From positions 1-32,004 of the forward strand of contig JAFSWL010000021.1 in NCBI GenBank assembly GCA_017444525.1: DNA of 32,004 bases, written 5' to 3'. Every line of letters starts with the position of its first letter. Position 1 is the first letter of the stretch. Below, piece after piece: positions 5,889-15,305 of the stretch. The notes under the pieces are model-generated. The model was not told the origin of the DNA and searched no databases. It was given only the letters and a program-made list of their open reading frames with translations. The DNA comes from Alphaproteobacteria bacterium (lineage in GTDB: Bacteria; Pseudomonadota; Alphaproteobacteria; RF32; CAG-239). Position numbers and translations under genes: made by a program.

Positions 5889-7586
5889 CTACTTGCGGCG
5901 CAGAAAGGACGGAATATCCAAATCATCACCGGATAAATCAAATTCTCTGTCCGTACCATTTTTTTGTTCTTCAAAATATTTTCCTGTATCGTGATTTTCC
6001 TGTTCCTCATGACTTTTACGGCGGGCACGAGAAATACCGATTACACGCTCGATGAAGTTAGGACGACTTTCTTCTTCAAATACAGGTGCCTCTTCCGGCT
6101 CGGCAGTTGCCGCAGGAGTTTCCTTGAACATGCTGACATCATTATTGGAAAACAAAATCGGTTCTTCCTGTGAAGGTAAATCTTCAACTGTCATTCTGGA
6201 AGAGAAAAAATCATCACTAGGAGCAACAGCATTCAATTCCAAATCGGCCTTTTCATGTTCTTCTTCTTTATTATCACCGTTCATAATGGCATTAAACAGT
6301 GCCGATGCTTGCGGTACTTCCGGCAATTCTTCCGATTTATCCAATGACGCAAAATCGTTATCGAGAGCCATTTGTTCGGCGCTATCCTGAGGTGTTAATT
6401 CAACAACATCATCATCAATATTTTCCGAAAAACTTATTGTCGGATTTTCGATCTCATCCTGCGTCGTAAAAGATATATTTTGAGGGTCAAGCGAAATCGG
6501 CGCAAATTCAGTTTTTGGCTCTTCCACCGTAGGAACATACGAGTTATCATCATAACTTTGGTCAATCAGCGAAGGTTCTTCTGCCGCCTGCTTATGTTCG
6601 GCAATACGCGGCATACCGTCATTAATTCCGGTAACAACAATAGAGACACGGATTTTACCGGACAAATTATCATCATAGCTTGAACCGAAAATAATGTTAG
6701 CATCATCTCCGACTTCTTCTTTAATAATGTTTGCCGCTTCATCAAGCTCCGGCAAAGTTATATCTTGACTTCCGGTAATATTAATCAATACACCTTTGGC
6801 TCCTTGCAAAGAGCAATCATCCAAAAGCGGATTTGAAAGTGCCTGATGCGCAGCCTCTCTGGCACGTCCCTTACCTTCAGCCTCACCTGTTCCCATAATT
6901 GCTTTGCCTTTATCTTCCATAATATTTTTGACATCGGCAAAATCCAAATTTATCAGTCCCGGCATCATCATAAGGTCGGTAATGGAACGAACACCAGAAT
7001 ACAAAACGTTATCTGCCATTTTAAATGCTTCCGACAGCGTAGTGTTTTCATTGGCTATATTGAACAAATTCTGGTTTGGAATAACTATAATACTGTCAAC
7101 TTCCTGAATAAAATTCTCTAACGAGCGATCAGCAATTTCCATACGTTTTTTGCCTTCGAAACTAAACGGCTTGGTAACAACACCCACTGTTAAAATTCCT
7201 TTTTCTTTAGCAATATGCGCAACCACAGGTGCTGCTCCGGAACCTGTACCGCCCCCCATTCCGGCAGTAATAAACACCATATTAACCCCCTCTAGAGATT
7301 CGGCTATTTTATCTTTAGCTTCTTCTGCTGCCATTTTGCCTATCTCAGGACGGGCTCCTGCACCCAAACCTTGAGTAATTTCCAGACCAAGCTGTATTTT
7401 TTTGCTTGCGGAAGAATGAGCCAACGCCTGTGCATCCGTATTTGCCACAATAAAATCGACACCTTCGAGATTCTGTGCAATCATATTATTTACAGCATTA
7501 CCGCCGCCGCCGCCCACTCCGACAACGGCAATACGCGGCTTTAAGTACGAAACTGTGGTATCTGCCACTCCCAAATTTATAGACAT
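5889..7586 (-). CDS. ftsZ: Cell division protein FtsZ
   Basis: A tubulin-like GTPase that polymerises into the division ring at midcell. Visible motifs are the Gly-rich nucleotide loop at residues 25-29 (GGGGG then NAV), the tubulin signature GGGTGSG at 111-117, and the T7 synergy loop NLDFAD at 213-218, which supplies the catalytic Asp to the next subunit. The globular part ends near residue 320. A long acidic, Pro/Glu-rich linker of over 200 residues follows, and the conserved tail DIPSFLRRK is the expected docking peptide for FtsA and other partners. At 565 residues it is much longer than the roughly 380 of E. coli, as in other alphaproteobacteria. It starts at an ATG with GGGAGAG upstream, 88 bases after ftsA, and is the last gene of the cluster. 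Confidence 0.97.
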   Translation of the reverse strand: MSINLGVADTTVSYLKPRIAVVGVGGGGGNAVNNMIAQNLEGVDFIVANTDAQALAHSSASKKIQLGLEITQGLGAGARPEIGKMAAEEAKDKIAESLEGVNMVFITAGMGGGTGSGAAPVVAHIAKEKGILTVGVVTKPFSFEGKKRMEIADRSLENFIQEVDSIIVIPNQNLFNIANENTTLSEAFKMADNVLYSGVRSITDLMMMPGLINLDFADVKNIMEDKGKAIMGTGEAEGKGRAREAAHQALSNPLLDDCSLQGAKGVLINITGSQDITLPELDEAANIIKEEVGDDANIIFGSSYDDNLSGKIRVSIVVTGINDGMPRIAEHKQAAEEPSLIDQSYDDNSYVPTVEEPKTEFAPISLDPQNISFTTQDEIENPTISFSENIDDDVVELTPQDSAEQMALDNDFASLDKSEELPEVPQASALFNAIMNGDNKEEEHEKADLELNAVAPSDDFFSSRMTVEDLPSQEEPILFSNNDVSMFKETPAATAEPEEAPVFEEESRPNFIERVIGISRARRKSHEEQENHDTGKYFEEQKNGTDREFDLSGDDLDIPSFLRRK

Positions 7587-7674
7587 TTATTCACTCTCCC
7601 ATTACTTTTATTCTGGTTGACACTACTTACTGCATTGAATTTAACGCAAATAAATTAAGTTTTGGTTACTATTT

Positions 7675-8916
7675 TTACGAATTTTGCCGAATCCAATTAA
7701 ATATTTTAGAAAAACGACTTCCCTCTCCTGCTACATGACTTATAACCTTCTTCGGCTTGCGTTCTATATTATTTATTTCAAACAGCAGCATACCAAGTGC
7801 TGTAGAAAAAATCGGATTATTATTCAATTGTTCCGGAATTCCTTGCAAATTACGCGGTCCACCCAAGCGCACTTGCTTATCCAAAATCATATTTGCCACC
7901 TCACGGATTCCCACCAATTGGCTACATCCGCCGGTTAAAACAACTCTATGATTCTGTCTGTTATGCAAACCGTGTGCGTCAAGTTTATGCGCCACCAATT
8001 CAAACATTTCTTCTACCCGCGGTGCAATAATGCGATTTAAGTCTGCACGTTTCATCTGTCTGATAGAACTGTCATCTTCTTCGCCTAGCGGATAAACATT
8101 GATAATTTCGCGCTCATCATGTCCTACATTGAAAGCACACCCGCTTCTGATCTTCAAATCTTCGGCATGCTCAAACGAGGTTGTCAAGCCAAGCGCAATA
8201 TCGCGAGTAATATTAATACCTCCCACAGGTATTGTTGAAAAAGCTATCGGGAATCCCCCCTTAAACGTTGCAATACTTGTTGTACCACCGCCGATATCAA
8301 TAATTGTTGCACCATACTCACGCTCATCTTCCACTAAACAAGCCAAACCTGACGCGTATGCCGTCAAAACTTTGGTATCGATTCCCAAGCGTGCTGCTTC
8401 AACTACAGATGCTAGATTGCGATATGACAAGCTCGGAAACATACCGAGCATGATGTTAACCGACAATTCTTCTCCGTAAATATTGCGCGGATCCTTAACA
8501 TCTTCACCTCCGTCAATTTTATAATTTGTCAGCAAGCAATGTATCAGTTCATTATTGCCCACATTGATTTTGGTCAATCCTTTCTCCATAACCTTATTAA
8601 GGTCAGCTTCGCCGATCGGTCGATTCCGTTTGAGGCTGATGGAAGAACTGCGGTTATAAGCAACAGTTTTATCTCCGGAAACATTCAAAATAACGCTGTT
8701 AATTCGTTCATTTGCCTTTTGTTCGGCAGATTCCACTGCATTGCAAACAGAAATAGTTGCCTGATTAATATCTGTGATCACGCCGTTTTTAATCCCTGAC
8801 GACGCGTTATAGCCATATCCGGTTATTTTAATTTTTTTATCTTTATTAACATGTGCAATAATGCAACAAACTTTAGATGAGCCGATATCTAACGCGGCAA
8901 TCGTCGGATGATTCAA
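7675..8916 (-). CDS. ftsA: Cell division protein FtsA, TTG start
   Basis: An actin-like ATPase that tethers FtsZ to the inner membrane. Actin-fold motifs are visible: phosphate 1 ALDIGSSKVCCII at residues 8-20, phosphate 2 IIDIGGGTTSIA near 205, and VVLTGGCSQLVGI near 325. The SHS2-type insert follows the first motif, as in FtsA. The C-terminus SRFSKIFNWIRQN is an amphipathic membrane-targeting helix. The start must be TTG at 8914-8916: the next codons encode NHPTIAALDIG, a stop lies five codons upstream in frame, and AAGGG sits eight bases before it. A weak start may help keep FtsA far below FtsZ. It begins 38 bases after ftsQ. Confidence 0.96.
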   Translation of the reverse strand: MNHPTIAALDIGSSKVCCIIAHVNKDKKIKITGYGYNASSGIKNGVITDINQATISVCNAVESAEQKANERINSVILNVSGDKTVAYNRSSSISLKRNRPIGEADLNKVMEKGLTKINVGNNELIHCLLTNYKIDGGEDVKDPRNIYGEELSVNIMLGMFPSLSYRNLASVVEAARLGIDTKVLTAYASGLACLVEDEREYGATIIDIGGGTTSIATFKGGFPIAFSTIPVGGINITRDIALGLTTSFEHAEDLKIRSGCAFNVGHDEREIINVYPLGEEDDSSIRQMKRADLNRIIAPRVEEMFELVAHKLDAHGLHNRQNHRVVLTGGCSQLVGIREVANMILDKQVRLGGPRNLQGIPEQLNNNPIFSTALGMLLFEINNIERKPKKVISHVAGEGSRFSKIFNWIRQNS

Positions 8917-8954
8917 TGTTCTAACCCTTATACTAAATGTTTAAAGCGCTTTAT

Positions 8955-9758
8955 TCAGTCCGTATGCTCGTCGGAAGTATCCAAACGCACCACGACTTTG
9001 TTTTTTAATCTTAAATCAACGAAGGTTAATTTACGTTTAAGAATTCCGCGGGTTTTATCTAATTTCACTAATTTTTTCCATGCATCTTCAAAATCATCTT
9101 CAGGCATTTTTACGGTTACACCGTTTTCTATATCATCAAACACCAGATTCCAGCGACGATTTGAAATAAAATTAGCAGCTTTAAGCCTACTGAACAAATC
9201 CTTATCTTTTTCGACAACACGCAGCAAAGAATTAAAGTGATCAGGAGCCCCCTCTCCGACAATCAACAACAGATTTTTTTCCGGAACAAACTCAGTTGCA
9301 ATAATTTCGCCGTCCTCATCAATCGGATAGAATTCATTCTGATACTGCCAAATTGATTTCACATTTTTTTCCTTGATGCTTATATGCAATACATTCGGAA
9401 AATATCTGCGGGAAACAACAGCTTTCTTCACCCAAGGCAGTGTCTGCACCTGATTGCATACATCCTGCAAATCTATTTCCAAAATATTATCACCGCGTTT
9501 TAAGCCGATAGCATTCAGCACATCTTCTTTTGAGGTTTTCCGCCGTCCTTCTATTGTAATATCATTCAATCCCCATCCTACTGTTGCGGTTTTACTGTAC
9601 AGATTATTGAGCAGTGAATCTATCTGTTTACCCACTAAATTATGCCGCACGGTAATTACCCCGAAAGTCAGTAACCAAATTACTCCCAACAGCAATAAAT
9701 TACCCACTAATCGGTAAGGCCATATAACACTTTCATAAACTTTATTGTCCGCTGTCAT
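8955..9758 (-). CDS. ftsQ: Cell division protein FtsQ
   Basis: A bitopic inner-membrane divisome protein that links early and late division proteins in the periplasm. There is a short cytoplasmic start, one membrane segment (residues about 17-37, LVGNLLLLGVIWLLTFGVIT), then a POTRA domain (about 65-130; ITIEGRRKTSKEDVLNAI, GDNILEIDLQDVCNQV, LPWVKKAVVSRRYFPNVLHI) and the FtsQ beta domain to about 255. At 267 residues it is in the usual range. Its ribosome site CAGGAGTAGG overlaps the last codons and stop of murB, four bases before its ATG, so translation is coupled. The ftsQ-ftsA-ftsZ order is the classic one. Confidence 0.95.
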   Translation of the reverse strand: MTADNKVYESVIWPYRLVGNLLLLGVIWLLTFGVITVRHNLVGKQIDSLLNNLYSKTATVGWGLNDITIEGRRKTSKEDVLNAIGLKRGDNILEIDLQDVCNQVQTLPWVKKAVVSRRYFPNVLHISIKEKNVKSIWQYQNEFYPIDEDGEIIATEFVPEKNLLLIVGEGAPDHFNSLLRVVEKDKDLFSRLKAANFISNRRWNLVFDDIENGVTVKMPEDDFEDAWKKLVKLDKTRGILKRKLTFVDLRLKNKVVVRLDTSDEHTD

Positions 9759-9762
9759 AAAC

Positions 9763-10668
9763 CTACTCCTGACCGACTATTTTAATTTCCAACTCCAACG
9801 GAACCTCGCATTTCGCAGCCGCTTCCTGCTCAATAGCATGGCATAGTTTTTCAATATCGGCTGCCGTTGCCGTTCCGTCATTATGCAAAAAATTGCAATG
9901 TTGTTCTGACATTCTGGCTCCGCCGTATACCATTTTATCGCCGCCGCACTGCTTAATCAGTTTCCACGCGGCATATCCCTCCGGATTCTTAAATGTAGAA
10001 CCTGCGGTGCGAATACCTTGCGGTTGATGCGTGCGTCGATATTCTGCATTTTGCGCTATTTTGGCCGCCACTTCTTCACTTCTTTCATACGCAAATTTAA
10101 GCCCTACTTCCAATATAATCCAATCTGCCGGAATATCACTGTGCCGATATGAAAAACCGCATTCTTCATTGTTTAAATTGCGCACCTCACCGCTTGGCAA
10201 CATCACTCTTACCGCAGTTAAAACAGTTGCCATATCCGAACCGAAACATCCGGCATTACCTCGCACAGCACCGCCTATTGTTCCCGGTATTGAACACAAA
10301 AATTCCAACCCACCCAATCCGTTCTTTTCAATCATTTTTTTCAATATAAAATTCACACTTCCAGCACCGCAATATAGCGTATTATTTTCTATCCGCTGCC
10401 TGGCGAAATTTTTGTTTCCGAGCTTAATTACAACCCCAGATATACCGCCATCCCGAACCAATAAATTTGAACCTCCGCCGATTATAAATACCGGCAAATC
10501 CTCACTTTTTTGCCGCAGAAAACTTCTTAAATCTTCTTCATCTTCAGGGAAATACATAACTTCGGCCGGTCCACCGACATTGAGCCATGTGTAATTTTTC
10601 AGTGGTTCCGCAAATTTGTAAACACCGCGCACTTTAGGCAAATTATATATATTAGCAGATGTATTCAT
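9763..10668 (-). CDS. murB: UDP-N-acetylenolpyruvoylglucosamine reductase MurB
   Basis: A cytoplasmic FAD enzyme that reduces UDP-GlcNAc-enolpyruvate to UDP-MurNAc with NADPH, the second committed step of peptidoglycan synthesis. FAD-binding motifs are visible: IGGGSNLLVRDGGISGVVI near residues 60-78 and FLCSIPGTIGGAVRGNAG near 124-141. AGSTFKNPEGYAAWKLI near 220-236 holds the catalytic Ser of type II MurB. The ending CEVPLELEIKIVG is typical. I chose ATG at 10668, whose A is shared with the TGA stop of ftsW (TGATG), giving 301 residues; a TTG one codon upstream is also possible. In most genomes murC lies directly before it, but here ftsW does. Confidence 0.95.
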   Translation of the reverse strand: MNTSANIYNLPKVRGVYKFAEPLKNYTWLNVGGPAEVMYFPEDEEDLRSFLRQKSEDLPVFIIGGGSNLLVRDGGISGVVIKLGNKNFARQRIENNTLYCGAGSVNFILKKMIEKNGLGGLEFLCSIPGTIGGAVRGNAGCFGSDMATVLTAVRVMLPSGEVRNLNNEECGFSYRHSDIPADWIILEVGLKFAYERSEEVAAKIAQNAEYRRTHQPQGIRTAGSTFKNPEGYAAWKLIKQCGGDKMVYGGARMSEQHCNFLHNDGTATAADIEKLCHAIEQEAAAKCEVPLELEIKIVGQE

Positions 10669-11798
10669 CAATATAAATCCTTATCTTCTGAAGCTGTATT
10701 CTGCCTTGTTATTGCCAGCAGCATTCCCACTTCTATTGCACTTGCCAAAAGCGAAGATCCGCCGTAAGAAATAAACGGTAATGTCATACCTTTGGTCGGA
10801 ATTATATGCAATGATGATGCCATATTTACAAAAGCCTGTAAACCGATTGAAGCTGCCAGTCCTACTTCGGCATACATTACAAACAAATTAGTCTCTTTTA
10901 GTGCACTGCGTAGTGTTCTGATAATTATAACGGCAAACAAGATGATAATAACAATGCACAGCCACACGCCGTATTCTTCTCCCGCTACGGCAAATACAAA
11001 ATCGGTATGTGCATCCGGAATATTGAGCTTAACCGTTCCTTCTCCCGGTCCTTTACCGATTAAATTACCATTTTGGAACGCCTGCATAGCTTTATTTATT
11101 TGGTAGCTTGCTTCATCGCTGCCGTACAAAAATTGATCTACACGAGCATGGAAGTGCGGAAACGTAAAATAAAGCACCACCAAACCGACAATACCGCCGG
11201 CAACACCTATTCCCACAATCAACATCGGCAAACCTGCCAAAAATAGCTGCAATCCAAAAACTGCAGTAATCAATAATGTCATTCCCACATCAGGCTGCAG
11301 CAGTAATAATCCTGCCACTGCACCAAACAACAATATAGACACCCACATTCCCGGGAAATAATCATATTTTTTGCCGCAATCTAACAACCACGCCGTAACA
11401 ATAATAAATATCGGCTTCATAAACTCCGAAGCCTGCATGGAAAATCCGCACAAACTGATCCAGCGCCTTGCCCCCTTTGTCTCAAAACCAAAAAATAACG
11501 TCAGCACCAGCAATCCTCCGACAATTACAAATCCAATCAAAGAAATTTGCCGTATAGTTCGCAGCTTAAACATAGATAAAACAAATATTACAGCCACTGA
11601 AGCCAGCACATAGCATACCTGCTTGCGTACAAACCAAAAATCATCAACATGAATAGTGCGTGCCACTGCCGGACTGGCCGTTACATTCAGAATAATTCCT
11701 ATACTCAGCAATGCCAGCGATACAAACAGAATAACTTTATCTATCGTCCACAACCATTTTGAAAACACATTATGACTTCTGCGTGAAAAGCTGACCAT
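10668..11798 (-). CDS. ftsW: SEDS glycosyltransferase FtsW
   Basis: The divisome peptidoglycan polymerase, which joins lipid II into glycan strands together with the class B penicillin-binding protein FtsI. It is a 376-residue polytopic protein with about ten membrane segments. SEDS motifs are present: LLQPDVGMTLLI near residues 166-177, FVFAVAGEEYGVWL near 267-280, and KGMTLPFISYGGSSLLAS near 333-350. The last motif is close to the FtsW/RodA signature. I call FtsW and not RodA because it lies between mraY and murB in the division cluster. The ribosome site TAGGAG overlaps the mraY stop, and its own stop overlaps the murB start. FtsI is not in the window. Confidence 0.94.
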   Translation of the reverse strand: MVSFSRRSHNVFSKWLWTIDKVILFVSLALLSIGIILNVTASPAVARTIHVDDFWFVRKQVCYVLASVAVIFVLSMFKLRTIRQISLIGFVIVGGLLVLTLFFGFETKGARRWISLCGFSMQASEFMKPIFIIVTAWLLDCGKKYDYFPGMWVSILLFGAVAGLLLLQPDVGMTLLITAVFGLQLFLAGLPMLIVGIGVAGGIVGLVVLYFTFPHFHARVDQFLYGSDEASYQINKAMQAFQNGNLIGKGPGEGTVKLNIPDAHTDFVFAVAGEEYGVWLCIVIIILFAVIIIRTLRSALKETNLFVMYAEVGLAASIGLQAFVNMASSLHIIPTKGMTLPFISYGGSSLLASAIEVGMLLAITRQNTASEDKDLY

Positions 11799-11808
11799 AT
11801 TCAGTCTC

Positions 11809-12858
11809 CTAAACTAAAGTACAAACACCGCACAATGCCAATGCCAAAGCGGCCATCCAAAAGCTGAAAACAATTTTTTTCTCACTCCACCCCAATTGTT
11901 CAAAATGATGATGTATCGGAGCCATTCTAAAAAATCGTTTACCGGTTTTTTTGAAATAAGCAACCTGAATCATTACCGATATAGTCTCCATTACAAAAAC
12001 CCCGCCGACAATTGCCAACAAAATCTCGCTCTTAGTCATGACCGCAATCGCGCCTAAAATTGCGCCTAAGGCAAGCGAACCGGTATCCCCCATAAATACG
12101 CGTGCTTTTGGTTTATTAAAGTACAAAAATCCCAGACACGCACCTACCAAAGCTGCGCACACAACTGCTATCTCTGTGCAACGCGGAACATACAACAGAT
12201 GAAACTCGGCAGCATTCGGTTGTCCGCATAAATAAGCCACTGCCATAAAAAAAGTAAAAGCGATAATCAATAAACCGGAAGCCAAACCATCTAAACCATC
12301 GCTTAAATTAACTCCGTTAGAGGTGCCCGACATAACAATAACTGCAAACGGCACATATAACCATGAGAGTTTCAATATAAATCCGAAGAACGGAAAATGC
12401 AGCACTGTATTGACACTTTGCGGAGTCGCTGCAGTAATTATGCAAGCTGCGATAGCTGCAGTTAAAAATTGAAAGAACAGTTTCATACCGGCAGTCATAG
12501 CATTTGAACTCTGACGCTTAACTTTCCAATAATCATCGACAAAGCCGGTTGCACCATAAACAACCAACACCAATAAGCTCACCCACACAAAGTGATATGA
12601 TACATTAGCAAATAGCAAAATTGAAAGAATTGCTGTCCCCAAAATCAGCAATCCTCCCATAGTCGGAGTGCCTTTTTTGGTTTGTAAATGGCTCTGAGGA
12701 CCGTCTTTACGAATCGGCTGTCCTTTCTTTTGCTTAGTATGTAAAAAATCTATCATAGGTGCGCCGCAAGCCAAACTAAATACTAACGCTAACATAAACG
12801 CAAACAACATTCGGATTTCAACCGAAAGTCCTAAATCCAACAATGCAAACATACTCAT
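11809..12858 (-). CDS. mraY: Phospho-N-acetylmuramoyl-pentapeptide transferase MraY
   Basis: An inner-membrane enzyme that transfers phospho-MurNAc-pentapeptide from UDP to undecaprenyl phosphate, making lipid I. At 349 residues with about ten membrane segments it is close to the usual 360. Diagnostic motifs are KKGTPTMGG near residues 61-69, GFVDDYWKVKRQ near 105-116 with the Asp pair, NLSDGLDGLASG near 184-195, and APIHHHFEQLGWSE near 312-326. The first ATG is close behind AAGGAG (three bases), so the second ATG two codons later is a reasonable alternative start. It is the first gene of the leftward cluster. Its promoter must lie in 12859-12992, shared with the divergent gene at 12993; I see no clear consensus there. 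Confidence 0.96.
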   Translation of the reverse strand: MSMFALLDLGLSVEIRMLFAFMLALVFSLACGAPMIDFLHTKQKKGQPIRKDGPQSHLQTKKGTPTMGGLLILGTAILSILLFANVSYHFVWVSLLVLVVYGATGFVDDYWKVKRQSSNAMTAGMKLFFQFLTAAIAACIITAATPQSVNTVLHFPFFGFILKLSWLYVPFAVIVMSGTSNGVNLSDGLDGLASGLLIIAFTFFMAVAYLCGQPNAAEFHLLYVPRCTEIAVVCAALVGACLGFLYFNKPKARVFMGDTGSLALGAILGAIAVMTKSEILLAIVGGVFVMETISVMIQVAYFKKTGKRFFRMAPIHHHFEQLGWSEKKIVFSFWMAALALALCGVCTLV

Positions 12859-12992
12859 AGTCTCCTTAATATTTTATTTGATTTTAACTCAAATATCTAA
12901 AATAAGTCTTAAAAAAGTAATATTTTTGGTTTAAATTTACGGGAATTTTACTATTATAGCTGTAAGCTGAATTTCAGTATAAGGATAATGCC

Positions 12993-13742
12993 ATGAAAAA
13001 ATTATATTTTACCGCAGTATTATGCTGCATTTTACCTTTTATTTGTGCCAACGCGCAAGAAGAAGATTTGCTGAGTACTGATGCTGATTTTTTGGGCGAA
13101 GAAGCCCTAGATATTCCGCAGACAATTACTTCTCGCGAAACTTTAGCTGATTTTCTGATCCGCAAAATACCGCTGGCAGCGGCTCGTAACATTAACAAAG
13201 CGGAAAAAGTTCATTGTTATACCGTCGATGAAGCAGCTAACGGCTACGACGGATATTTAATTGACGGTTTAGCAGTCAGAGGAGCTTGCGGCGAACTTTC
13301 CGCCGAAGGTCGGAAACTGATTAAAGATAATTTATTTCAAAACAGCATTATCTATTCTGACAGCGTTGCCAATTGCAACATAACTCCGCGTATTATGCTG
13401 CGCTATATTTACGGTTTGGACCATACTGATGTATTGCTTTCATATCCTTGCCCTTCGCTTACTGTATTCCATGATCGCAATATAGTTATTCTGAATGCGG
13501 CTCCGGGAAGTGTTGTAGTTGAACAAATTATAAACGCTTACTCCAAATTGGAAGAAAAGTTCTATTCTCCGGCTTTGCTCGGACAAATGGTTGCCAACGG
13601 ACAACCGCAAAATCAGGCGCAAAAAGAAATCATCCGTCTGAATGCACCAACCGACACTCCGCGCAAAAAATGGGGAACTGGCACTCAGACAGATACACAG
13701 CCGCAGCAACCCAAAAAATCCGGTTGGAACAAACTAAAATAA
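12993..13742 (+). CDS. Putative periplasmic protein of unknown function
   Basis: A 249-residue protein with a clear Sec signal peptide: MKK, then a hydrophobic core (LYFTAVLCCILPFIC) and ANAQ, so cleavage is likely after residue 21. The mature part has four Cys (near VHCYTV, RGACGEL, VANCNIT, SYPCPSL), suggesting two disulfides in the periplasm. The last 35 residues are polar and Pro/Gln/Lys-rich and probably disordered. I do not recognise the family. The ATG follows AAGGATAATGCC. It diverges from mraY, with 134 bases between the two starts, and ends at a strong terminator. No outer-membrane or lipoprotein signature is seen. Confidence 0.75.
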   Translation: MKKLYFTAVLCCILPFICANAQEEDLLSTDADFLGEEALDIPQTITSRETLADFLIRKIPLAAARNINKAEKVHCYTVDEAANGYDGYLIDGLAVRGACGELSAEGRKLIKDNLFQNSIIYSDSVANCNITPRIMLRYIYGLDHTDVLLSYPCPSLTVFHDRNIVILNAAPGSVVVEQIINAYSKLEEKFYSPALLGQMVANGQPQNQAQKEIIRLNAPTDTPRKKWGTGTQTDTQPQQPKKSGWNKLK

Positions 13743-13768
13743 ATACCATAAAAAAGAAGGCTTAATTA

Positions 13769-13812
13769 AAGAAAAACAGCGTCTACTCTCTCGAGTAGGC
13801 GCTGTTTTTCTT
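13769..13812. terminator. Strong two-way terminator
   Basis: A 20-pair stem with one G-U pair: AAGAAAAACAGCGTCTACTC (13769-13788), loop TCTC, and its complement ending CGCTGTTTTTCTT at 13812. The A and T runs inside the arms let it work in both directions between the convergent genes ending at 13742 and 13811. Confidence 0.9.
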
Positions 13813-14155
13813 AGGCAATCCTAAGGAAAAACGGAACGGAAACAACTTGTTGTTTCTCATTGCGCACGGCCAACGGATGGCGCGTGGCAGGTGAGACCAC
13901 GTCGTTTCGTCCCTCCACAGCTGCTCTCTCCGCCACAAGGGCTGAGCAAATGTAGAAGGTGTTTTCCTTAGGCTCAGGAAGCCCAGTTATCTTTCCGAAG
14001 CTCTGGATGGCAATGCCGTCCACAGGTTCAGAAGTTTCCATTGAAACTTCTGCAATAGCCCCGCTGGGCTTAAATACACGACCGTCATTAAGGGTTATGT
14101 CGTGCTTGCAGCAGTTAACGAACTGGATATTGCTCTTGTTGTTCATATTTTCCAT
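13811..14155 (-). CDS. Phage-like small hypothetical protein
   Basis: About 114 residues from the ATG at 14155 (126 from ATG at 14191; a third choice is 14146; none has a good ribosome site). The pattern resembles small proteins I know mostly from phages and prophages: NIQFVNCCKHDITLNDGR, then FKPSGAIAEVS, GKITGLPEPKENTFYICSAL and NDVVSPATRHPLAVRN. Their function is not known. The gene is GC-richer than its neighbours, alone, and convergent with the gene at 12993, so it may be a recent acquisition. The family resemblance is from memory and unverified. Confidence 0.6.
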   Translation of the reverse strand: MENMNNKSNIQFVNCCKHDITLNDGRVFKPSGAIAEVSMETSEPVDGIAIQSFGKITGLPEPKENTFYICSALVAERAAVEGRNDVVSPATRHPLAVRNEKQQVVSVPFFLRIA

Positions 14156-14191
14156 AATCTTTGACGAGATTTGGAACTTAACGGTAAGCAT

Positions 14192-14750
14192 ATTTTCTTT
14201 GTGATAATCGTCGGGTTTACAACAGGGACAAAAAAGTCAACACCAATCTATCGAAAGATGCGGGGATTTAAATTGAGCAATATCCCTTTATTTCTGTATG
14301 TATCAACCGTCGGCACAAATATTTTCTGCTCTCCGTCAAGGTGTTTGCATTCATTCGTATCAACCGCTTAAAGTCAACACAAAATCCTACAAACCAAAAC
14401 TTTTTACCCCTCCGACAATCACACTCATAAAGTATGAACTCATCGCTAAGCATAGGGGGACAATCCTTGTTTTAATGGAATAATAATGTACAGTTTGTCA
14501 GGCTATACACAAAGTTGTCCCCGAAGGGTATATTAAGAGCCTTTGAATACATAAGATAAATAAATCCTTAGGCCATAATAATTCTTAACAACACCTTTAG
14601 GTTAACACATTTTTAATCATTCGTCAAGCCACAAAAAATATCTTTGTGCGGCATAAATAAAATCTTGTTGATTGTTCGTTCTGCCTCTTGCCATTAAAAT
14701 ATGAATTGTTTATATTTGTGGCATTGAATGTTATAACAGGTAGAAATAAA
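14192..14750. other. Long intergenic region before atpH
   Basis: About 560 bases without a convincing gene. It holds an inverted repeat GGGGACAA (14456-14463) / TTGTCCCC (14515-14522) with a 51-base loop. It also has two GTATCAACCG direct repeats (about 14297 and 14357) and two AAAGTCAACAC repeats (about 14234 and 14370). A 61-codon ORF at 14298 has no ribosome site. The atp promoter should lie in the last 150 bases, but I see no strong consensus. Confidence 0.4.
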
Positions 14751-15305
14751 GTGAAGAAAATTTCTAATATAAAAACGGCAATGATGTATGCCGGAGCAAT
14801 GTATGAAGGCGCGCTAAAAACCTCACAAACAGAGGAATTGTACCGCAATACTCAACAGCTTAAAGAGTTGGCGGAAGATGAAAACAGCGGCCTTGATATT
14901 CTTGACAATCCGATGTTAAAACCGGAACAAAAAAACGAATTGCTCGATATAATCGCCAAAAAATGCGGATTTTGTTCGGCAATGCTGAATACGCTTAAAT
15001 TGTTGGCGGAAAATAATGACTTTAAGGTTTTGTTACCGACGTTGGAACAGTTTATTTTATTGTATCAGCAGAAAAATAATATTGCCGAAGTGGAAGTAAC
15101 TACCGTAATTCCGCTCAGCAAACAACAGGAAAGTTTACTCAAAACCAAATTATCCGCCATTTTCAAGCGTGACATTTTGTTGCGGTATGTCATCAATCCG
15201 CAAATTATCGGCGGTTTGGTTTTGAAATACGGAACACATTTTATTGATAATTCGATAAAGCATAAACTCGATGCTTTGGAACAGCTTATGAAAGGGACAA
15301 AATAG
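14751..15305 (+). CDS. atpH: ATP synthase F1 delta subunit
   Basis: The peripheral-stalk subunit that holds the alpha3-beta3 head to subunit b. The frame is open further upstream, but the family start aligns with the GTG at 14751 (KKISNIKTAMMYAGAMYEGAL), which has AGG ten bases upstream; this gives 184 residues, near the usual 177-186. The body is helical (LDNPMLKPEQKNELLDIIAKK), and the ending IIGGLVLKYGTHFIDNSIKH is the C-terminal delta motif (usually GG...G...D.S...KL). It is the first of five F1 genes. Its stop TAG is directly followed by the ATG of atpA. Confidence 0.9.
   Translation: MKKISNIKTAMMYAGAMYEGALKTSQTEELYRNTQQLKELAEDENSGLDILDNPMLKPEQKNELLDIIAKKCGFCSAMLNTLKLLAENNDFKVLLPTLEQFILLYQQKNNIAEVEVTTVIPLSKQQESLLKTKLSAIFKRDILLRYVINPQIIGGLVLKYGTHFIDNSIKHKLDALEQLMKGTK

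Noticed and set aside
10031..10594. Plus-strand ORF of 187 codons inside murB
   Set aside because: Antisense to conserved MurB motifs and without a ribosome site.
14298..14483. 61-codon ORF with MYQP and SYQP repeats
   Set aside because: No ribosome site and it lies over intergenic repeats; not enough support for a gene.
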